Of a DNA stretch of 64,000 bases, positions 29,934-38,125 are shown piece by piece (the first letter of the stretch is position 1; each line of letters starts with the position of its first letter). Source of the stretch: Limnohabitans sp. INBF002 (GTDB lineage Bacteria > Pseudomonadota > Gammaproteobacteria > Burkholderiales > Burkholderiaceae_C). The notes beneath the pieces were generated by a model. It was not told the origin of the DNA and made no database searches. It saw only the letters and a list, made by a program, of their open reading frames with translations. The translations under genes were made by a program, and so were the position numbers. The DNA is taken from contig NZ_AP027055.1 of assembly GCF_027924905.1 (NCBI RefSeq), forward strand, positions 372,001 to 436,000, given 5' to 3'.

Positions 29934-30833
29934 ATGGCATCGCTGATTTGCGGCTCGCTCGCGTTCGACTCCATCATGAGCTTTGAAGGCCGATTTGCTG
30001 AGCAAATCTTGCCTGACCAACTGCACATCTTGAATGTGTCGTTCTTGGTGCCGGCCTTACGCCGGGACTTTGGTGGCTGCGCGGGCAACATTGCCTACAG
30101 TTTGAAAGTTTTGGGCGGCACACCGTTGCCCATGGCCACTTTGGGCACAGATGCTGGCGATTACTTGCAGCGCTTGGAAACTTTGGGCATTTCCACCGAG
30201 TTCGTGCGCCAAGTGTCAGACACGTACACCGCACAAGCGATGATCATGACCGACCGTGACAACAACCAAATCACGGCATTCCACCCTGGCGCCATGATGC
30301 AAGCGCACATCACGCAGATTGAAAAGCGCTCCGACATCAAGCTGGCCATCATTTCGCCCGATGGCCGTGATGCCATGGTGCAGCACGCTGAGCAGCTCAA
30401 AGCCGCAGACATTCCTTTTGTGTTCGATCCAGGCCAAGGCCTGCCCATGTTTGATGGCGCTGATTTGTCGCGCTTCATCGACCAAGCCACTTGGGTCACC
30501 GTGAACGACTACGAAGGCAAGATGCTGAGTGACCGCACAGGCTTGAGCCATGCAGACATTTCACGCCGCGTACAAGGCCTGATCGTCACATTGGGTGCCG
30601 AAGGCTGTGAAGTGTGGGTCGATGGCGAAAAAACCCTTGTGCCGCCTGTCAAAGCCGCTGCGGTGGTGGACCCCACGGGTTGTGGCGATGCATGGCGCGG
30701 TGCGTTGTTGTTCGGCTTGGAGCAAGGTTGGTCGCTGGCCAAGTGCGCTGCTTTGGGTAACCAAGTGGGCGCACTCAAAATTGCACAACGCGGTCCCCAA
30801 AACTACTCTGTCGAGGGTTTGACCATTGCGTAA
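29934..30833 (+). CDS. PfkB-family carbohydrate/nucleoside kinase (adenosine-kinase-like)
   Basis: 299-residue ribokinase-fold enzyme. It has the N-terminal GSLAFDSIMSFEGRF, the substrate loop DFGGCAGNIAYSLKVLGG, and the C-terminal PfkB signature DPTGCGDAWRGALLFGLEQG with the catalytic Asp and anion hole. Resemblance is closest to adenosine-kinase-like bacterial PfkB proteins, but the substrate cannot be assigned from sequence. It is 33 bases after the DUF3426 gene and convergent with the DUF167 gene. Confidence 0.88.
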   Translation: MASLICGSLAFDSIMSFEGRFAEQILPDQLHILNVSFLVPALRRDFGGCAGNIAYSLKVLGGTPLPMATLGTDAGDYLQRLETLGISTEFVRQVSDTYTAQAMIMTDRDNNQITAFHPGAMMQAHITQIEKRSDIKLAIISPDGRDAMVQHAEQLKAADIPFVFDPGQGLPMFDGADLSRFIDQATWVTVNDYEGKMLSDRTGLSHADISRRVQGLIVTLGAEGCEVWVDGEKTLVPPVKAAAVVDPTGCGDAWRGALLFGLEQGWSLAKCAALGNQVGALKIAQRGPQNYSVEGLTIA

Positions 30834-30855
30834 AAGGTGAGGCGCTGTGTGCGCC

Positions 30856-31164
30856 TTAACCGACCAAGGCTGACCATTCGGCTTTGACACAAGCAGCTGC
30901 GTTGATCCGCAGCTGTTTTCGTTTGGAAGTCTGCCCACGGACCAGTTCGACATCGCGCTTGGCAACGCCCAATGCGTCTGCGAGCCAGGCGATGAGCGCC
31001 AAATTGGCTTTGCCATCTACGGGGGGCGCATGCAAACGCACACGCAAGGCGCCATCGTGAGAGCCGTCAGCCTGTGTGCGCGAGGCGTTGGGAATGACGT
31101 GGATGTCCACGATCACCGCACCTGTTTTTTCCAAGCGAAGGTAAGAGGTGGTCGGTAGGGTCAT
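30856..31164 (-). CDS. DUF167 / YggU-family protein
   Basis: 102-residue small protein with the UPF0235 features: VDIHVIPNASRTQADG, LRVRLHAPPVDGKANLALIAWLADAL and VELVRGQTSKRKQLRI. The family has a conserved fold but no established biochemical role. It lies downstream of the histone-like gene on the same strand, separated from it by a terminator, and is convergent with the PfkB kinase. Confidence 0.9.
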   Translation of the reverse strand: MTLPTTSYLRLEKTGAVIVDIHVIPNASRTQADGSHDGALRVRLHAPPVDGKANLALIAWLADALGVAKRDVELVRGQTSKRKQLRINAAACVKAEWSALVG

Positions 31165-31177
31165 GGGCTAGGGATGA

Positions 31178-31210
31178 AGAAAAAGCCCGAAACCTTGCGG
31201 TATCGGGCTT
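31178..31210 (-). terminator. Intrinsic terminator of the histone-like gene
   Basis: Read on the minus strand, AAGCCCGA (31210-31203) pairs with TCGGGCTT (31190-31183) around a 12-base loop. A T-rich tail (TTTTTCTTC) runs to about 31175. It is 37 bases past the stop of the gene at 31247-31720. Confidence 0.85.
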
Positions 31211-31246
31211 GAGCTAACGGTCAACCGTTGCCTTGATCAATACAGA

Positions 31247-31720
31247 TTAAGGCTTGCTAGCTGTTGGGAAAGGCCAAGCAGCTTGCGGGTTTAACGTTGT
31301 CTGTGCGTGGGCAGCGGGTGCTTTCGCAGCTTTCTTTGCAGCAGGCTTTTTAGCGGCTTTTTTCGCAGCTGGTTTTTTGGCAGCAGGCTTTTTAGCAGCT
31401 GTTTTCTTTGCTACTTTTTTAGCGGCTGTTTTTTTGGCAGCAGGCTTTTTAGCGGCAGCTTTTTTAACGGCTGGCTTCTTAGCTGCTACTTTCTTCGCTG
31501 CTGGCTTTTTGGCCGCAACTTTTTTGGCAGCAGGCTTCTTAGCTGCTACTTTTTTAGCTGCTGGCTTTTTAGCTGCAACTTTTTTGGCAGCAGGCTTCTT
31601 AGCCGCTACTTTTTTAGCTGCTGGCTTTTTAGCCGCGACTTTTTTAGCTGCTGGCTTTTTGGCCGCGACAGCTTTCTTTGCAGGGGCTTTTTTAACAGCC
31701 GATTTTTTTGCAGTTGCCAT
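31247..31720 (-). CDS. Histone H1-like lysine/alanine-rich DNA-binding protein
   Basis: 157-residue, extremely basic protein made mostly of Lys, Ala and Pro, with tandem decapeptides [10 protein letters not shown] from residue 18 to about 97, then looser AKKPAAKK motifs. The last ~20 residues ([20 protein letters not shown]) are different and uncharged. Such proteins resemble the C-terminal tail of eukaryotic H1 and bind DNA in Burkholderiales. CTAGGAG precedes the ATG. It has its own terminator downstream, so it is probably monocistronic. Confidence 0.9.
   Translation of the reverse strand: MATAKKSAVKKAPAKKAVAAKKPAAKKVAAKKPAAKKVAAKKPAAKKVAAKKPAAKKVAAKKPAAKKVAAKKPAAKKVAAKKPAVKKAAAKKPAAKKTAAKKVAKKTAAKKPAAKKPAAKKAAKKPAAKKAAKAPAAHAQTTLNPQAAWPFPTASKP
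31430..31669 (-). repeat. Tandem 30-bp repeats inside the histone-like gene
   Basis: Eight consecutive 10-codon units ([10 protein letters not shown] and close variants, starting at residues 18, 28, 38, 48, 58, 68, 78 and 88). Synonymous differences between units, such as alternating Ala and Lys codons, show that selection acts on the protein sequence. Such arrays vary in copy number between strains by slippage. Confidence 0.85.
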
Positions 31721-31836
31721 TTTCTGTTCTCCTAGATCGAATTTAGATCATTGGGTGAAAAACACTTCGCACGGTTTTTTGTGTGCAAAGCGATTCATGG
31801 CGCTGGACCCGGGTCCAACCCCATGAACAGGGTGCG

Positions 31837-31880
31837 TCCACCACCACACCTCGTGAGCGGGTGTTTGTAGCTGTGGTGGA
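31837..31880 (-). terminator. Hairpin between nrdB and the histone-like gene
   Basis: TCCACCAC (31837-31844) pairs with GTGGTGGA (31873-31880), with a further CACACC/GGTGT pairing inside. It lies 32 bases past the nrdB stop, so it could end the nrdAB transcript. It lacks a T-run. A perfect 14-base palindrome, TGGACCCGGGTCCA, lies at 31804-31817. Confidence 0.4.
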
Positions 31881-31911
31881 CAAATTGGGTGACATGTGTG
31901 TGTTTAAGCCA

Positions 31912-33120
31912 TCAATCCCAGGAAAGAGCACCACCAGATTGGTACTCGATCACACGGGTTTCAAAGAAGTTACGTTCTTTCTTGAGGTCGATCATCTCGC
32001 TCATCCAAGGGAACGGGTTTTCTTCATTGGGGAACAGGGCTTCCAAACCGATTTGCGTGGCGCGGCGGTTGGCGATGTAGCGCAAGTAACCTTTGAACAT
32101 GGATGCGTTCAAGCCCAACACGCCACGTGGCATGGTGTCTTCTGCATAGCGGTATTCGAGTTCAACGGCTTGCATGAACAAGGCTTTGATTTCTTCTTTG
32201 AACTCGGCTGTCCACAGTTGTGGGTTTTCGAGTTTGATCTGGTTGATCAAATCAATGCCAAAGTTGCAGTGCATGGACTCGTCACGCAAGATGTATTGGT
32301 ACTGCTCTGCAGCGCCGGTCATCTTGTTTTGGCGACCCAAGGCCAAGATTTGTGTGAAGCCAACGTAGAAGAACAAGCCTTCCATCAAGCAAGCGAACAC
32401 GATCAACGACTTCAAGAGTGTTTGGTCGGTTTGCAGTGTGCCGGTGTGGAAGTTGGGGTCCATGATCGCGTCGATGAACGGAATCAAGAACTCGTCTTTG
32501 TCGCGGATAGATTTGACTTCGTGGTACGCGTTGAAGATCTCGCCTTCGTCCAAGCCCAAAGACTCGACGATGTATTGGTAGGCGTGTGTGTGAATCGCTT
32601 CTTCAAACGCTTGGCGCAACAAGAACTGGCGGCACTCAGGCGCGGTGATGTGGCGGTAAGTGCCCAACACGATGTTGTTGGCAGCCAAAGAATCGGCCGT
32701 CACAAAGAAGCCGAGGTTGCGCATGATCAAGCGGCGCTCGTCATCGGTCAAACCATTCGGGTCTTTCCACAAAGCGATGTCGCGTGTCATGTTCACTTCT
32801 TGCGGCATCCAGTGGTTGGCGCAAGTGGCGAGGTATTTTTCCCAAGCCCATTTGTATTTGAAAGGCACCAACTGGTTGACGTCGGTTTGACCGTTGATGA
32901 TGCGCTTGTCCGCTGCGGTGACACGGCGTGTGCTACTGGCTGCAGCTGAAGCCGCAGGTGCAACAGGTGCAGTTGCACCATCATTCAAAGTGCGGGTAGC
33001 CGCAACAGGCTGCATGGCAGGTGTCGCAGAAAGAGGTGGGAGTTCCATCGAGCGGTTGGGTAAACCGCTTGCAAGAGGTGATGGCGATGAGGGCTTGACT
33101 TCTTCGTCCCAGGTCAGCAT
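31912..33120 (-). CDS. nrdB: Ribonucleoside-diphosphate reductase class Ia, beta subunit
   Basis: Diiron-tyrosyl radical subunit that generates the radical for NrdA. The 402-residue protein has an extended, Ala/Pro/Ser-rich N-terminus of about 70 residues before the conserved core ([20 protein letters not shown]). Iron ligands fall in the helices with [19 protein letters not shown] and [16 protein letters not shown]. The extension looks disordered and is dispensable-looking compared with E. coli NrdB (376 residues). It is 84 bases downstream of nrdA. Confidence 0.96.
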   Translation of the reverse strand: MLTWDEEVKPSSPSPLASGLPNRSMELPPLSATPAMQPVAATRTLNDGATAPVAPAASAAASSTRRVTAADKRIINGQTDVNQLVPFKYKWAWEKYLATCANHWMPQEVNMTRDIALWKDPNGLTDDERRLIMRNLGFFVTADSLAANNIVLGTYRHITAPECRQFLLRQAFEEAIHTHAYQYIVESLGLDEGEIFNAYHEVKSIRDKDEFLIPFIDAIMDPNFHTGTLQTDQTLLKSLIVFACLMEGLFFYVGFTQILALGRQNKMTGAAEQYQYILRDESMHCNFGIDLINQIKLENPQLWTAEFKEEIKALFMQAVELEYRYAEDTMPRGVLGLNASMFKGYLRYIANRRATQIGLEALFPNEENPFPWMSEMIDLKKERNFFETRVIEYQSGGALSWD

Positions 33121-33204
33121 AAAAAATTATCCAATGTGTGAATTATGAATGCAACGAAGACAAACGCAAAGCATTCGTGAACTTCGTTGCAAGTTTTTGT
33201 TGTA

Positions 33205-36120
33205 TCACTGACACGATTCGCAGGTGGGGTCATCCACGCCGCAGAATTTAATGTCGGTGGCGGGGATGGCATTCATCTGCGCTTGCGCTGCAGCGGCGGC
33301 TGCTTCGAGCGCGCTCATGCCACCTGCTGCTGGGCCCGAAGACACAGCGTTGTGTGAACCGGCTTGCACGGTTGATTTCTCAACTTGTTGTGCGCTGGAT
33401 GTGCGGAGGTAGTACGTGGTCTTCAAGCCGCGCAACCAAGCGAGCTTGTAGGTTTCGTCGAGCTTCTTGCCAGACGCGCCCGCCATGTAGATGTTGAGTG
33501 ACTGCGCTTGGTCAATCCACTTTTGGCGACGCGATGCCGCTTCGACCAACCAAGTGGCTTCCACTTCAAATGCGGTGGCATACAAGGCTTTGATTTCTTG
33601 TGGCACACGGTCGATGGCGCGCAAGGAGCCGTCAAAGTGTTTCAAGTCCATCACCATCACGTCGTCCCACAAGCCAAGGCGCTTCAAGTCATGCACCAAG
33701 TAGTGGTTGATGACCGTGAATTCGCCGGACAAGTTGGACTTGACCGACAAGTTGCCAAAACAAGGCTCGATCGAAGCATCCACGCCAATGATGTTGGAGA
33801 TGGTCGCTGTTGGGGCGATGGCCACGCAGTTGGAGTTGCGCATGCCGTCTTTGGCGATCTTGGCGCGCAGAGCGTCCCAATCCATGGTCTTGCTGCGGTC
33901 CACTTCGAGGTAGCCGCCGCGTGCTTGGGCCAGCATGTCGAGTGAGTCGATGGGCAAGATGCCCTTGTCCCACAGCGAGCCTTTGTAGCTGGCGTATTGG
34001 CCGCGCTCTTTGGCCAGCTCTGACGACGCCCAGTAAGCGTAGTAGCAAACGGCTTCCATGGAGCGGTCAGCGAACTCAACCGCTGCTTGTGAAGCGTAAG
34101 GCACGCGCATTTCGTACAAACTGTCTTGGAAGGCCATGATGCCCATGCCCACAGGACGGTGACGCAAGTTAGAGTCACGCGCTTTTTTGACCGCGTAGTA
34201 GTTAATGTCGATCACGTTGTCGAGCATGCGCATGGCCACTTTGATGGTGCGCTTGAGCTTGTCGTGGTCGAGTTCTTTGCCGTTGGGGCCGTCTTTCAAG
34301 TGTTGAGACAGGTTGACGGAGCCCAAGTTGCACACCGCAGTTTCGGTGTCGCTGGTGTTCAAGGTGATCTCGGTACACAGGTTGGACGAGTGCACCACGC
34401 CCACGTGTTGTTGGGGTGAACGCACGTTGCATGGGTCTTTGAAAGTGATCCATGGGTGGCCAGTTTCAAACAACATGGTGAGCATCTTGCGCCACATGTC
34501 GGTCGCCTGCACGGTTTTGCAAGGCTTGATTTCACCGCGCTTGGCTTTGGCTTCGTAGGCCACGTAGGCTGTTTCGAAGGCTGCGCCGAACAAGTCGTGC
34601 AAATCAGGCACATCAGAAGGCGAGAACAAGGTCCACTCGCCTTTTTCCATGACACGACGCATGAACAAGTCAGGGATCCAGTTGGCGGTGTTCATGTCGT
34701 GGGTACGACGGCGGTCGTCACCGGTGTTCTTGCGCAACTCGAGGAATTCTTCGATGTCCAAGTGCCAAGTTTCGAGGTAGGTACAGACAGCGCCTTTGCG
34801 CTTGCCGCCTTGGTTCACTGCCACGGCGGTGTCGTTGACGACCTTCAAGAATGGCACCACGCCTTGTGATTCGCCGTTGGTGCCCTTGATGTGGCTACCC
34901 AAAGCGCGCACGCGGGTCCAGTCGTTGCCCAAGCCGCCGGCAAATTTAGACAACAAGGCGTTTTCTTTGATTAACTCATAGATGCCGTCCAAGTGGTCAG
35001 GCACGGTGGACAAGTAGCAGCTCGAGAGCTGTGAACGCAAGGTGCCGCTGTTGAACAGGGTGGGCGTGCTCGACATGAAGTCGAAAGACGACAACACTTC
35101 GTAGAACTCAATCGCGCGGGCTTCGCGGTCCACTTCGTTGAGCGACAGGCCCATGGCCACGCGCATGAAGAACGCTTGTGGCAATTCGATGCGGGTCTTG
35201 CGCACGTGCAAGAAGTAGCGGTCATACAGCGTTTGCAGGCCGAGGTAATCAAACTTCAAGTCGCGGTCGGCCTTGAGGGCTGCGCCCAAGCGTGGCAGGT
35301 CGAACTGCAACATGGCTTGGTCGAGCAAGTCGTTGTCCACGCCTTTTTGGATGAACTGAGGGAAGTACTCAGCGTAGTGCTGGCCCATGTCGGCGTGCAG
35401 CACTTCTTTGCCCAACACTTCTTTGGCGATGGTGTGCATCAACAAGCGAGCGGTGGCGTAGGTGTAGTCGGGGTCTTTCTCGATCAATGTGCGCGTGGCC
35501 AAAATGGCTGCCTTGTAGACCTCGTCCATGGGGACGCCGTCGTACAGGTTGCGCATGGTTTCCGCCATGATGGGATCGGGTTTGACGTCAGCGCCCAAGC
35601 CAGCGCATGAGTCGTTGATCAGACGCTGCAGGTTGTGCATGTCCAACGCCACGCGTTGACCGTTGTCGATCACGTGCAATGTAGGAGCTGCAGGCGTTTG
35701 CTCTTCTTTGATATGCGCACGTTCTTGGTTGCGACGCTCGCGGTACAACACATAAGCACGGGCAATTTCATGGTGACCGCCGCGCATCAGACCCAATTCA
35801 ACTTGGTCTTGCACGTCTTCGATGTGGAAAGTGCCGCCGCCTGGACGTGAGCGCATCAACGCGCGGACCACCGCTTGTGTCAGCGCCTCAACCATTTCGC
35901 GAACGCTGGCCGATGCTGCGCCTTGTGTGCCGTGCACAGCCAAAAAGGCCTTCATCATGGCGACGGCAATCTTGGCGGGTTCGAATGGCACCACAGCGCC
36001 GTTGCGGCGAATGATTTGGTAATGCGCCAACATGGTTGGGTTCTCGGTGGCTGCGCGGTCGTGCGCGACAGACGGGTTACCCATAGGGCTTGCGTGCACA
36101 GAGGTCTCAGCTGTTTGCAT
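33205..36120 (-). CDS. nrdA: Ribonucleoside-diphosphate reductase class Ia, alpha subunit
   Basis: Catalytic subunit that reduces ribonucleotides. The 971-residue protein has an N-terminal ATP-cone for allosteric activity control (IIRRNGAVVPFEPAKIAVAM, from about residue 37), the catalytic barrel (FNSGTLRSQLSSCYLS, NLCTEITLNT, AVCNLGSVNLSQH, ATISNIIGVDASIEP) and a C-terminal Cys pair in CESCQ for re-reduction by thioredoxin or glutaredoxin. AGGAAG precedes the ATG. Two NrdR boxes overlap its promoter, indicating NrdR repression when dATP is abundant. Confidence 0.98.
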   Translation of the reverse strand: MQTAETSVHASPMGNPSVAHDRAATENPTMLAHYQIIRRNGAVVPFEPAKIAVAMMKAFLAVHGTQGAASASVREMVEALTQAVVRALMRSRPGGGTFHIEDVQDQVELGLMRGGHHEIARAYVLYRERRNQERAHIKEEQTPAAPTLHVIDNGQRVALDMHNLQRLINDSCAGLGADVKPDPIMAETMRNLYDGVPMDEVYKAAILATRTLIEKDPDYTYATARLLMHTIAKEVLGKEVLHADMGQHYAEYFPQFIQKGVDNDLLDQAMLQFDLPRLGAALKADRDLKFDYLGLQTLYDRYFLHVRKTRIELPQAFFMRVAMGLSLNEVDREARAIEFYEVLSSFDFMSSTPTLFNSGTLRSQLSSCYLSTVPDHLDGIYELIKENALLSKFAGGLGNDWTRVRALGSHIKGTNGESQGVVPFLKVVNDTAVAVNQGGKRKGAVCTYLETWHLDIEEFLELRKNTGDDRRRTHDMNTANWIPDLFMRRVMEKGEWTLFSPSDVPDLHDLFGAAFETAYVAYEAKAKRGEIKPCKTVQATDMWRKMLTMLFETGHPWITFKDPCNVRSPQQHVGVVHSSNLCTEITLNTSDTETAVCNLGSVNLSQHLKDGPNGKELDHDKLKRTIKVAMRMLDNVIDINYYAVKKARDSNLRHRPVGMGIMAFQDSLYEMRVPYASQAAVEFADRSMEAVCYYAYWASSELAKERGQYASYKGSLWDKGILPIDSLDMLAQARGGYLEVDRSKTMDWDALRAKIAKDGMRNSNCVAIAPTATISNIIGVDASIEPCFGNLSVKSNLSGEFTVINHYLVHDLKRLGLWDDVMVMDLKHFDGSLRAIDRVPQEIKALYATAFEVEATWLVEAASRRQKWIDQAQSLNIYMAGASGKKLDETYKLAWLRGLKTTYYLRTSSAQQVEKSTVQAGSHNAVSSGPAAGGMSALEAAAAAAQAQMNAIPATDIKFCGVDDPTCESCQ

Positions 36121-36199
36121 GTCTTTTTTCTTCCTGGTGAGCGGTTCGATAGTGCGTACAAAAAGCGGTGCCGCGACCGCTTTTGTGAAATTCAGGTTG

Positions 36200-36215
36200 A
36201 CACTATATCTGGTGT
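36200..36215 (-). promoter_or_regulatory. NrdR box 1
   Basis: ACACTATATCTGGTGT matches the palindromic NrdR consensus (acaCwAtATaTwGtgt) closely. It covers the -10 element of the nrdA promoter. Its start lies 32 bases, about three helical turns, from box 2. Confidence 0.88.
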
Positions 36216-36230
36216 TTGGCGGGTTGCCAA
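36202..36230 (-). promoter_or_regulatory. nrdA promoter (sigma-70 type)
   Basis: On the minus strand, TTGGCA (36230-36225) and TATAGT (36207-36202) are separated by exactly 17 bases. Transcription would start near 36195, about 75 bases before the nrdA ATG. The -10 lies inside NrdR box 1 and the -35 abuts box 2. Confidence 0.8.
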
Positions 36231-36231
36231 T

Positions 36232-36247
36232 ACGCTACAGGTAGTGT
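36232..36247 (-). promoter_or_regulatory. NrdR box 2
   Basis: ACGCTACAGGTAGTGT fits the NrdR consensus with weaker central bases. It is just upstream of the nrdA -35 element, in the paired arrangement with box 1 that NrdR needs for cooperative repression. Confidence 0.8.
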
Positions 36248-36473
36248 TTTGATGGGAAATGCTTACATTTGAAAATGTCACAAATGCTTGGTGCGCCATG
36301 CACGCTTTTGGACCTCCGTTGCAGATCAATATCGACGGGAATTTGTTATCAAAATCGAGTACTGGCGCTGCATTGCAAGTTATTTCCCGCGCTAATGCGC
36401 ATGGGGTCTAGACGCGTCGTTCAAATGCACAAGCACTGTGCAAAAAAACTTTTTTTTGAGAGATGACGAAAAG
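36248..36473. other. Non-coding stretch between ampD and the nrdA promoter
   Basis: I see no credible gene here. It is more AT-rich than its surroundings. A short palindromic stretch ACGAAAA...TTTTCGT (36467-36485) overlaps the ampD stop, and A/T-rich runs at 36443-36459 could help end the ampD transcript on the minus strand. Confidence 0.5.
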
Positions 36474-37043
36474 TTAATTTTTCGTGGGGAAACTGTTCGC
36501 AGACCAGCCCAAAGACTGCTGCAAAAGTTGCCAATCAAACCCTGCGCCGGGGTCTTGTTTGCGCGTCGGTGCCACGTGTTCATGGCCTGCGATGTGATGC
36601 AACGTGTAATGTTGTGCGATGGCGGCACACACGCTGCTGAGGGTTTCGTACTGCGGGGCTTCAAAGGTGTGGCCTTCTAAGCCTTCGAGTTCGATGCCAA
36701 TGGAGAAGTCGTTGCAGTTGTCGCGGCCTTGGTAGCTAGAGCGGCCCGCGTGCCATGCGCGGTCGTCGCAGCTGACGAACTGAAGGAGAGCGCCATCGCG
36801 GCGAATCACAAAGTGCGCGGAGACCTCAGCGCCACGAATCTGTTGGAAGTAAGGGTGCGCGTCCCAATCGAGCGTGTTGGTGAACAGCGCTTCTATTTCG
36901 GGGCCACCGTATTGGCCTGGCGGCAGGCTGATGGAGTGCACCACCACCAGATCAATCGAGGCATTCGCTGGACGGGGGCCAAAGTTGGGCGAGGGCGTGT
37001 GCTTGGCAAAGCGGTACCAGCCGTCGCGCCACAGGGTGGTCAT
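36474..37043 (-). CDS. ampD: 1,6-anhydro-N-acetylmuramyl-L-alanine amidase AmpD
   Basis: Cytoplasmic zinc amidase that removes stem peptides from anhydro-muropeptides during murein recycling. I start at ATG 37043 (MTTLWRDGWYRFAKH), with AAGG 8 bases upstream; this gives 189 residues, close to E. coli AmpD (183). Zinc ligands appear in VVHSISLPPG (His34 equivalent), and in IAGHEHVAPTRKQDPG (His and Asp). SAHFVIRRDG and WHAGRSSYQGRDNCND are typical. A longer start at 37058 would overlap the upstream stop. Confidence 0.95.
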   Translation of the reverse strand: MTTLWRDGWYRFAKHTPSPNFGPRPANASIDLVVVHSISLPPGQYGGPEIEALFTNTLDWDAHPYFQQIRGAEVSAHFVIRRDGALLQFVSCDDRAWHAGRSSYQGRDNCNDFSIGIELEGLEGHTFEAPQYETLSSVCAAIAQHYTLHHIAGHEHVAPTRKQDPGAGFDWQLLQQSLGWSANSFPTKN

Positions 37044-37047
37044 GGGC

Positions 37048-37260
37048 TCAGCCTTCATGGCTGTCGCGGTGCGCTGCACTGCAATACAGGCCGTGCGAGC
37101 CACGAATGGCATCGTCTTCTGGCACATGGGTGCCGCAGTGGGCGCAAGGCACCATCACTTGTGGGCCTGACTTTTTGCTTGACGGTTGGTCGGGCTTGCG
37201 CTGCTGGCGAATCCACCAGATGCCAGCCAAGACGATGAGCAGCAACACGAGGTACTTCAT
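37048..37260 (-). CDS. Small PP0621-type membrane protein with zinc-binding motif
   Basis: 70-residue protein: one N-terminal membrane segment (MKYLVLLLIVLAGIWWI), a basic linker (RQQRKPDQPSSKK), then VPCAHCGTHVPEDDAI and GLYCSAAHRDSH, a Cys/His set likely to bind zinc. The arrangement is that of the PP0621 family, whose function is unknown. Its ATG overlaps the stop of the CcsA/YpjD gene, and it ends 4 bases before ampD. All three read in the same direction. Confidence 0.82.
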   Translation of the reverse strand: MKYLVLLLIVLAGIWWIRQQRKPDQPSSKKSGPQVMVPCAHCGTHVPEDDAIRGSHGLYCSAAHRDSHEG

Positions 37261-38069
37261 GCCACGCGCCCCAAAACCACTTCCAGCACAAAGCGTGAGC
37301 CCGCATAGCCCAGCAGTAGCAAGCCGGTGCCGATGTAGAGCACACGCACCGCTTTGCGGCCACGCCAACCAAAGCGACTGCGGCCCACCAGCAGTACCGC
37401 AAAGGTGAGCCACGACAGCATCGAGAACACCGTTTTGTGGTCCCAGCGCCAAGCGGCTTGTGCGCCATACAGGCTATCGCCAAACAGCCAGCCTGCGGCC
37501 AAGGTGGCGGTGAGCAACACAAAACCCGCCGTCACAAAACGAAAGGTCAAGCGTTCCAACGTGAGCAAAGGCAAGCCCACATGGGTGTCTGCGCCCATGC
37601 GCATGTGCTTTTCAGCACGGGTCATCAGCCAGGCATGTACCACTGCGGCCGCAAACAAGCCGTAAGAGGCCACGCCCAAAGCCAAGTGCAGCGGCAGCCA
37701 AGGCGATGTTTGTGTGTGCAGCGCGGTGCCAGGAAATGCTGCGGCCAGCAACACGACGGCGGCCCCCACGATCGACAGCGTCCAGCGTGTGCGCAGTTGG
37801 GGAAACCAATGCTGTTCCAGCACATAAAACGTGAGCATCAGCCAAGCTGTGACCGACAGCGCTGGCGCAAAACCAAAGCGCAAACCGCCATCTTGCGGCG
37901 CAAACAAGGCAAATACCAGCCCCAGACCATGCAAAGCCCAAGGCACGCTCAAGAGGCGGTGACCCATGTTGGCGGCCACGCGTGGGCCGATGAGTGCCGT
38001 CAATGCGTAAGCGGCTGCCGTGGGCACTGCGAGCCAAAGGTTGAGCGGGATGTCGCTGGCTAAAATCAT
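37257..38069 (-). CDS. CcsA/YpjD-type cytochrome c assembly membrane protein
   Basis: 270-residue inner-membrane protein with about eight hydrophobic segments. The family region LHLALGVASYGLFAAAVVHAWLM has a conserved His, and WRWDHKTVFSMLSWLTFAVLL a second, potential haem-contacting residues in CcsA/CcmC-like proteins. In beta-proteobacteria this YpjD-like gene usually neighbours ffh, and here the two are divergent (56-base gap). A role in haem handling is plausible but unproven for YpjD members. Confidence 0.85.
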   Translation of the reverse strand: MILASDIPLNLWLAVPTAAAYALTALIGPRVAANMGHRLLSVPWALHGLGLVFALFAPQDGGLRFGFAPALSVTAWLMLTFYVLEQHWFPQLRTRWTLSIVGAAVVLLAAAFPGTALHTQTSPWLPLHLALGVASYGLFAAAVVHAWLMTRAEKHMRMGADTHVGLPLLTLERLTFRFVTAGFVLLTATLAAGWLFGDSLYGAQAAWRWDHKTVFSMLSWLTFAVLLVGRSRFGWRGRKAVRVLYIGTGLLLLGYAGSRFVLEVVLGRVA

Positions 38070-38125
38070 GGCAACAGTTTAGCGTTTCGCTACACACAGA
38101 AAACCAGCCCTTCAAAGGGGTTTAT

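Noticed and set aside
31430-31669. Regular 30-bp repeats considered as CRISPR
   Set aside because: Repeats are contiguous and coding, with no unique spacers and no cas genes.
31254-31826. 190-codon Phe/Leu/Ala-rich frame on + opposite the histone-like gene
   Set aside because: It is the antisense of the Lys/Ala repeats, which automatically yields Phe/Leu/Ala-rich repeats that look like membrane protein.
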